Positions 59,097 to 64,000 of a DNA stretch of 64,000 bases are shown piece after piece. The notes beneath the pieces were generated by a model. It was not told the DNA's origin. It saw only the letters and a list, made by a program, of their open reading frames with translations, and ran no database searches. The DNA comes from DASQHW01 sp963837155. GTDB taxonomy: Bacteria; Actinomycetota; Acidimicrobiia; IMCC26256; PALSA-610. The stretch spans positions 3,596,001 through 3,660,000 of the forward strand of contig CAWIMB010000002.1 of the NCBI GenBank assembly GCA_963837155.1. Direction: 5' to 3'. The position numbers and the translations under genes were made by a program. How positions within the stretch are numbered: the stretch's first letter is position 1; every line of letters begins with the position of its first letter.

Positions 59097-59468
59097 CTAT
59101 GACGCCCGTCGGATCGGGTGCGCGACCTCGGCCCAGAGGTCGAACGTGCCGTCGGTGTTGTGGCGTTCGCCGACGGCGACCGTGAGCCGGCCCAGCATGC
59201 GATCGCGCAACGCGACCTCGTCGTCGCCGAGCTCGAGGTGGTGCGGGCAGCGCAGCCGCACGCTCGTCAGCAACGGGAACAGCTCGAGCGACAGGCGGAT
59301 CGAGCCCTCTTGGCCGGCTTGGAGGGCAGCGGCCATCAGTTCGGCGACGACGAGTTCGATCGCGAGGATGTGATCCTCGTCCACGCCGAGGTCGGCGAGG
59401 CGACGCCGGATCCACGCGCGTGCCTTGCGCGCGCCGCCCGGCCTGAGCTTGATGTCCTCGTTCAGCAT
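59097..59468 (-). CDS. Anti-sigma-like HATPase protein with degenerate ATP site
   Basis: 123 residues resembling RsbW/SpoIIAB-type HATPase_c_2 proteins: GGARKARAWIRRRLADLGVD, then HILAIELVVAELMAAALQAG. In active members this helix reads E-x-x-x-N-A with an Asn for Mg-ATP (the N box); here Asn is replaced by Ala and no clear G1 box (DxGxG) is seen. It is thus unlikely to be a kinase and may only bind a partner. It lies upstream of DedA, 34 nt away, and downstream of a 20-bp hairpin. Confidence 0.65.
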   Translation of the reverse strand: MLNEDIKLRPGGARKARAWIRRRLADLGVDEDHILAIELVVAELMAAALQAGQEGSIRLSLELFPLLTSVRLRCPHHLELGDDEVALRDRMLGRLTVAVGERHNTDGTFDLWAEVAHPIRRAS

Positions 59469-59554
59469 GTGGATCGCGCCGCCCGGCGTCGCTCCGTCGA
59501 AACACCAAGACTACTGCCGTATGCAAGAGCCCCCGACCAGGCGCCCGGTTGGCT

Positions 59555-59597
59555 GGGGCGTGTGTGGAGCTCGATTTTCGAGCTCCACACACGCCCC
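59555..59597. repeat. 20-bp perfect hairpin between the cyclase and the HATPase-like gene
   Basis: GGGGCGTGTGTGGAGCTCGA (59555-59574) and its exact complement (59578-59597) flank TTT. The stem has no mismatch. It sits 11 nt after the cyclase stop codon (59608, minus strand) and so may terminate it, but lacks a T-run. The outer part matches the repeat at 47504-47541. Confidence 0.7.
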
Positions 59598-59607
59598 ACG
59601 CTCTGGA

Positions 59608-60432
59608 TCAGGCACGCTGGACCGGGCAGACGCCGATCGACTCGTCGAGGCCTTTGAACCCGCGGCGGCGGAGGCGGCCGAACTCGACGCCGGGCAGCGT
59701 GCCGACCGCATCCCGCACGTTCGCCGTCGCGAGCACCTCGCCGCCGCGCGCGGACTCGACGACCCGCGCCGCGACGTTGACGACGTGGCCGATGACGTCG
59801 TGGTCGCGCATCACCAGCACTTCACCGTTGTGCATGCCGACGCGCATCTTGAGCGGATCGTCGTGCGCGTCGACGAGCTCGAGCCCGGCGAGCACCGCCG
59901 CCTCGGGGCTCGTGAACGTGACGAGCAGTCCGTCGCCCAGATGCTTCACGATGCGGCCGCCACGGCCGCGCACGATCGGACCGATGATCCGCTGATGCTC
60001 GGCGAGGAACCGGCCTGCGGTCTCGTCGCCCTCCCGCTCCGTATACGAGGTGAAGCCCTCGAGGTCGGTGAACACGACGGTCATCGTGTCCGCGACGCCG
60101 TCGCCGCCGTGGTCCTCGGCGCTCGCCGCGGCATTGGTGGAGAGGATCTGGACCGTCGACAGCCCCAACGCGGCGATCGTCGACGGGCGCCGCTCGACCT
60201 CGCGTTCGAGGAATCGCTCGAGAACCTCGACCGGAGTTGCCGCCGCCAGCGGGCCCTCGCCCGGATGCTCGAGCCATTCCCGACGCACGAGACCGAGCTC
60301 GACTGCGCGCGCCATCGTCTGCGGATCGCGCTGTATCAGCGCGGCGAAGTGCTCGGCGCCGGTGCGCCGGAGCCGCTGCACGGCCTCGGCGCCGACACGC
60401 CGCACCTTCTCCGGCCTCCGTGGTTCCGGCAT
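59608..60432 (-). CDS. Class III adenylate/guanylate cyclase
   Basis: 274 residues. An N-terminal helical region of about 110 residues of the pH-sensing or HAMP-like autoinhibitory kind seen in Rv-type cyclases (LIQRDPQTMARAVELGLVRR) is followed by the catalytic domain: VVFTDLEGFTSYTEREGDET (metal Asp), RIVKHLGDGLLVTFTSPEAA (second Asp) and GHVVNVAARVVESARGGEVL (Asn and Arg). All catalytic residues are there, so it should make cAMP or cGMP. It is the second cyclase domain in the window after the SARP fusion. Divergent from the SDR gene at 60473. Confidence 0.85.
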   Translation of the reverse strand: MPEPRRPEKVRRVGAEAVQRLRRTGAEHFAALIQRDPQTMARAVELGLVRREWLEHPGEGPLAAATPVEVLERFLEREVERRPSTIAALGLSTVQILSTNAAASAEDHGGDGVADTMTVVFTDLEGFTSYTEREGDETAGRFLAEHQRIIGPIVRGRGGRIVKHLGDGLLVTFTSPEAAVLAGLELVDAHDDPLKMRVGMHNGEVLVMRDHDVIGHVVNVAARVVESARGGEVLATANVRDAVGTLPGVEFGRLRRRGFKGLDESIGVCPVQRA

Positions 60433-60472
60433 GACCGGCGACCGTACCCGCCCGCCGGGTCATGATGCTCAC

Positions 60473-61219
60473 GTGCATCACGCATTTGTTGCAGGCGTCG
60501 GTGGCGGCATCGGGAGCGCGTGTGTGCGGGCGCTTGCCGCTGACGGGGTGCGCGTGTCGTGCTTCGACGTCGACGAGGGCGCAGCCCGCGGCGCGGCGGA
60601 AGCGGCCGGTGAGCACGGCCTCGCGTTGACCGGCGACGCGCGCCGGCTCGACGACGTGCAGGCCGCCGTCGACGCGGCAGTGGACGCGCGCGGTCCGATC
60701 GACGTCGTCGTCGACGTCATCGGCGAGACGCGCTGGGGCCGGACGGTCGAGCTCGACGACGAGGCGTGGGACGACACCTTCGACCTCGTGCTCCGCCACT
60801 TCTTCAACCTTGCGCGCGTCGCTGGTCGGCACATGGCCGAACATGGTGGCGGCGCGCTCGTCGCGATCGCATCAGTGAGCGGCCTGCGTTCCGCGCCGTT
60901 GCACGGTCCCTACGGTGCGGCCAAGGCCGGATTGATGTCGCTCGTGCGCACGCTCGCGGTCGAGCTCGCGCGCGACGGCGTGCGCGTGAACGCGGTCGCG
61001 CCCGGCGCCGTGTTGACGCCGCGCGTGAAGGCGATGATGAGCGACGAACGGCGTGCGGCGTCCGCCGCACAGATCCCACTCGGCCGACACGCCACGCCCG
61101 ACGAGATCGCGAACGCGGTCGCGTTCCTCGCGTCCGACCAGGCGTCGTACATCACCGGACACACACTGGTGGTCGACGGCGGCGCCACCGCCCAGTTCCC
61201 GCTGTCACTCCGGGCGTAA
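60473..61219 (+). CDS. Short-chain dehydrogenase/reductase (SDR)
   Basis: 248 residues from GTG 60473. Motifs: FVAGVGGGIGSACVRALAAD (slightly altered TGxxxGIG: A-G-V-G-G-G-I-G), FDVDEG (NAD-preferring Asp), Ser ... Tyr-x-x-x-Lys in IASVSGLRSAPLHGPYGAAK, and the C-terminal YITGHTLVVDGGATAQF. A classical FabG-like fold, substrate unknown. It is divergent from the cyclase and convergent with the broken hydrolase gene. Confidence 0.85.
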   Translation: MHHAFVAGVGGGIGSACVRALAADGVRVSCFDVDEGAARGAAEAAGEHGLALTGDARRLDDVQAAVDAAVDARGPIDVVVDVIGETRWGRTVELDDEAWDDTFDLVLRHFFNLARVAGRHMAEHGGGALVAIASVSGLRSAPLHGPYGAAKAGLMSLVRTLAVELARDGVRVNAVAPGAVLTPRVKAMMSDERRAASAAQIPLGRHATPDEIANAVAFLASDQASYITGHTLVVDGGATAQFPLSLRA

Positions 61220-61223
61220 CGCG

Positions 61224-63136
61224 TCAGCCGTTGGGTGCGGCGATGCAGCGCACTTGGTCTTGGGCGCCGCAGGGAAGCTCGGGGCCGAGCGTCTTCGGCA
61301 GCGGCACGACCGGCAACATCAAACGGCTCGCGATCGCAGGCGTGTGGAACACCGTGTTGATGCCGGGCGCAGTCTTCGGCACGTACGCATAGAAGCTGTC
61401 GACGATCGGCGGCGCGCTGACCTTCATCATCAACTTGTGACCCGGGCGCAGCACGTGTCCGAGCGGGAACACCTCGACGAGGTACTCATAGACCGTGCCG
61501 GGCGTGATCAGCTGCGGGTTCGTGTGCGGGCGCCACGGCCGGTACAGCACGCTGCCGGAGTAGTCGCTCTTCGTCGTGTCGATCGCGCGGTGGCTCGCCT
61601 TCAACATGCCGCGCTGCAAGTAGGTACGCGAGCCGTCAGGCGCCTCGTCGATCAGTTGCACGAACAGCTCTGTGTCGGGCGTCGTCGCCGACACATACAA
61701 CGTGGCGGTGATCGGACCCACGATGCCAAGCGGCGTCGTCGTCGGCCGCGGTCTCGTACTTCACCTCATCGGGACCGTCGGCAGTCGTGAACGGCGGCCC
61801 GAACGACGGCCCCGCCTGGTACGACCACGATTCACGCCGTGATCCCGAGACGTAGTTGTCCGAAGGGGCTTCGGTCAGCGCCGGCGTGCTCTTCGACAGT
61901 CCCCCACCCGCAGTGCAGGTAGTAGTTCGTCCACGTCGTGCTCGGCAGCGGGAACGTCTTCGCGTCGATGATCTCGTTCGGCTGGAGTGTGCCCGTTCGC
62001 GTCACGATGCGTCTCGAGCAACACCCGCACCGACGTACGGTCGGCACCCACCGATCCGAAGTCGGGATGCGCGGTCACACCCATGAAGTGGTCGATCCAC
62101 GCCTTCCGGTCGGCCCACACCGCGGGACTCGCGTAGCGCGGGATTCTGCGTGTCGTGGTTGCCGTTGGTGAGCACAAGCCGCTTCGGGACACCGCGCACC
62201 TGCTCCCACAAGTGGGTGGGGCCGCGCGGGCCGGTCTGCTCGTCCTGGTATGCGCCGGTGATGTGAATCGGCACGTTGATGCGATCGACGTCCGTGATCA
62301 GCGACCGCGGCACGGAACCACTCGCTGTCGGTGTCGTTCAGCCCTTGCACGAGCGGGTCGTCGATGACCGTGCGGCGCTTCTCCAACTGGTTGTTCGCGC
62401 ACCGCACGCGCCGGTTCTGAACGTCATCGGGCTCTTCCTCGCGGAAGATGCCGGGCGCGGTACCACCGAGCAGGTCGTACGCAGGACGGATCGCACCCGT
62501 CCACGCGAGCGGGAAGCCGTAGTTCGACACGCCACCGGGATAGGTGATCCCGCGGTACATGTCGTCGATGAGTCCCGACACCGAGATGACGCGCAGATGC
62601 GTCGGTTGCGTCTCGGCGATCATGAACCCGGTGATGCCGCCGTACGAGTGGCTGATGTACGCGACGTCGCCGTTCGACCAGGGCTGGTTCGGGATGTAGT
62701 TGTCGATGATGTACTTGCCGTCTTCGGCGCTCTTCCGGCTGAACAGATCGAACTCGCCGCTCGAGCAGCCGGTGCCGCGCACCGACGCGTGGATCGTGAC
62801 GTACTGCGCGTCGAAACGATCGGTGAGCTGGCGGCTGTCGTCGGCGGGGAGCACCGGGACGCCTTGGAGCCCGAGGTCGGTTACCAGCGTGTGGCCTTCC
62901 GCGGAGCCGCCGTCGTAGCCCGACATCTCGAAGACCGTCGGATAGCGACGGCCCGCTTGGTAGCCCTCGGGCAGGCGCACGTTGATCGCGATCTGCACGC
63001 CGTCGGGCATCGTCACGAAGTTGTTCGGCGCCGCGACCGCCCGGTGCGCCGGACCAAGTGCGAAGGAGGTACCCAGGAGACCCAAGATCACTCCGAGTAC
63101 GAGGAACAGGGAGCGAACTGGCCGTCGTCTGTGCAT
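61224..63136 (-). CDS. Secreted S15/CocE-type hydrolase, multiply frameshifted
   Basis: From 63136: signal peptide RPVRSLFLVLGVILGLLGTS, then MPDGVQIAINVRLPEGYQAG, DRFDAQYVTIHASVRGTGCS and the nucleophile region VAYISHSYGGITGFMIAETQ, as in X-Pro dipeptidyl-peptidase/CocE alpha-beta hydrolases. Later parts lie in changing frames: INVPIHITGAYQDEQTGPRG and LVLTNGNHDTQNP, then VWADRKAWIDHFMGVTAHPD, LQPNEIIDAKTFPLPSTTWT, and a jelly-roll C-terminal domain TATLYVSATTPDTELFVQLI to CIAAPNG at 61224. At least four frame changes occur between 61.7 and 62.4 kb. It may be a true pseudogene or a cluster of sequence errors. Confidence 0.75.
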
Positions 63137-63303
63137 TGGTACGGCGGCGTACCCACTGTCCGACGACCCAAATCGCGCGTCCAGAAATGTGTCAGCCAGT
63201 CCTCAGCCGGGATTCGCGGAGTCTTTGCGCCGTCGTCGCCGACCTGTGACCCGCGCCTGGTGATGATGGCTCAACCCATTCGCCGAACCGCCGAGGAGAA
63301 CTG

Positions 63304-63780
63304 ATGCTGCTTTCCTGGCCTTCTTTCGTCGTGTCCCGACGCATCAACCGCCCACTCCCCGCGGTGCAGTCGGTGCTGTTCGATCCATCGTCGTTTCGCA
63401 CGGGTGACACCTACGGGATGGGAACCGACGGCGCGCTGACCATCGATTCGCCGTTCCGCTTGATCGCCGAATACCCCACGCCGTCCTGGCGAGCGACCGC
63501 GCGACTGTTCTCGCAAGGTTCACGCGCGGTGGCGCGGGTCGAGCTCGAAGTCGCGGCCTGGTCGACGAACACGAGCGAACTGACCGTGCGCCCGATCGCA
63601 CGGCATCCCGAGCGCTGGGGCCGGCGGCGTCTCCGGCGTTACTTCGCGCTCGCGCACGAGGGTGCCGACCGTGGGCTGGAGATCCTTTCGAGCGATGAGC
63701 CGACCGCTACACGCGCCGACGACACGGAAGCTGTCAGAACAGGTTCCGGACGAAGTGGGCGACCGCGTGCCCGATCGTGA
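63304..63780 (+). CDS. Hypothetical protein
   Basis: 158 residues. MLLSWPSFVVSRRINRPLPA then VQSVLFDPSSFRTGDTYGMG, TIDSPFRLIAEYPTPSWRAT, ARVELEVAAWSTNTSELTVR and RRLRRYFALAHEGADRGLEI. The opening W-P-S-F-V-V-S-R-x-I resembles START/SRPBCC-like actinobacterial proteins, but I do not assign a family. It overlaps the ExoD gene by 47 nt on the other strand, so the last residues are doubtful. The 167 bp before it (63137-63303) hold nothing I can identify. Confidence 0.6.
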   Translation: MLLSWPSFVVSRRINRPLPAVQSVLFDPSSFRTGDTYGMGTDGALTIDSPFRLIAEYPTPSWRATARLFSQGSRAVARVELEVAAWSTNTSELTVRPIARHPERWGRRRLRRYFALAHEGADRGLEILSSDEPTATRADDTEAVRTGSGRSGRPRARS

Positions 63781-64000
63781 CGATCAGCACGATGCCGCCG
63801 GTGCCGAGGGCGAGGCCGATCGCGAGCACGACGACGTCCTCGAGGATGATCGAGAGCGCGATGATCACGACGCCGAGCGCGGGCAGCGTGTCGAGACCGG
63901 AGAACGGCGGCGCGATGAACGCGCCGACCGTGAACCCGATGATGATGAGCCCGAGCAGCCGCAAGAAGATCGGGTTGTCGAACACGTAAGACAACCGCGG
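63734..64000 (-). CDS. ExoD family exopolysaccharide synthesis protein (C-terminal part)
   Basis: The gene continues past the right edge; about 88 residues are visible. VFDNPIFLRLLGLIIIGFTV then GAFIAPPFSGLDTLPALGVV and IIALSIILEDVVVLAIGLAL are the conserved C-terminal helices of ExoD, with the PFSGLDTLPALG signature. A TTG at 63994 is in frame but is almost surely not the start. ExoD proteins are membrane proteins connected with exopolysaccharide production in rhizobia; the exact role is unknown. Confidence 0.8.
   Translation of the reverse strand, partial: PRLSYVFDNPIFLRLLGLIIIGFTVGAFIAPPFSGLDTLPALGVVIIALSIILEDVVVLAIGLALGTGGIVLIVTIGHAVAHFVRNLF

Noticed and set aside
1..64000. tRNA, rRNA, CRISPR array, insertion sequence or prophage genes
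   Set aside because: No clover-leaf arms with a T-loop consensus, no transposase or integrase motifs and no regular repeat-spacer pattern were seen by eye on either strand.

Overview
The window is high-GC actinobacterial DNA. Several signs point to the class Acidimicrobiia or a close soil relative, by inference only: a tryptophan-rich motif ending in DGKWYPPE at the left edge, a SARP/AfsR-type regulator, a SigE70-like sigma factor, many GTG starts, ATGA stop/start overlaps and one apparently leaderless promoter. There is no rRNA or CRISPR array, and I saw no convincing tRNA or insertion sequence. At least 15 genes carry single-base reading-frame breaks, and one has an in-frame TAG. Homology resumes cleanly after each break, so an error-prone assembly is the simplest explanation, although real decay cannot be excluded.

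Layout. 1-3.7 kb, minus strand: fatty-acid desaturase, DUF6629 membrane protein, amidase, SRPBCC protein and the start of a further gene. 4.0-5.0 kb: small decayed genes including a DUF4160/DUF2442 pair. 9.2-5.0 kb, minus strand: alpha/beta hydrolase followed by a tightly overlapped operon (ferritin-like diiron protein, SDR, phosphotransferase, RidA). 9.4-11.5 kb: a small accessory block with a PD-(D/E)XK nuclease and a nucleotidyltransferase preceded by a small antitoxin-like gene. 11.5-25 kb: a regulatory and secretion region. 25-34 kb: mixed small enzymes, a second sigma-like gene, MFS transporter, cyclopropane synthase and PhyH dioxygenase. 34.5-39 kb: TetR regulator with its own operator, glycosyltransferase, secreted proteins. 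39-44 kb: NTF2-like/SnoaL/KARI-like operon, PRC-barrel, hotdog and BAAT hydrolase genes. 44-50 kb: large lipoprotein, a class III aminotransferase and small secreted proteins. 49.8-58.4 kb: polyamine uptake and catabolism genes. 58.3-64 kb: DedA, degenerate HATPase, adenylate cyclase, SDR, a badly broken S15-type hydrolase and ExoD.

The most interesting part is 11.5-25 kb. A SARP regulator fused to a class III nucleotidyl cyclase and an FHA domain sits directly upstream of a Ser/Thr kinase with an LppP/LprE-like outer domain. The kinase half is duplicated 6 kb away with a different sensor, next to the first codons of a lost second SARP. An ECF-like sigma factor and a membrane beta-propeller anti-sigma candidate lie between them. 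Two sequence signals tie the neighbourhood together. One is T(T/C)GAG heptads phased every 11 bp (SARP-type operators) upstream of the papain-like protease, the GH43 gene and two other intergenic regions. The other is an identical CAACC-N16-CGTC promoter-like element in front of the sigma gene and two small-protein/secreted-protein cassettes. I read this as a local AfsK/AfsR-like circuit crossed with an ECF circuit that controls secreted proteins; the regulatory connections are inference.

At 46-58 kb the genes could import putrescine (PotABCD), transaminate it, oxidise 4-aminobutanal and transaminate GABA, with an Lrp/AsnC regulator in the middle.
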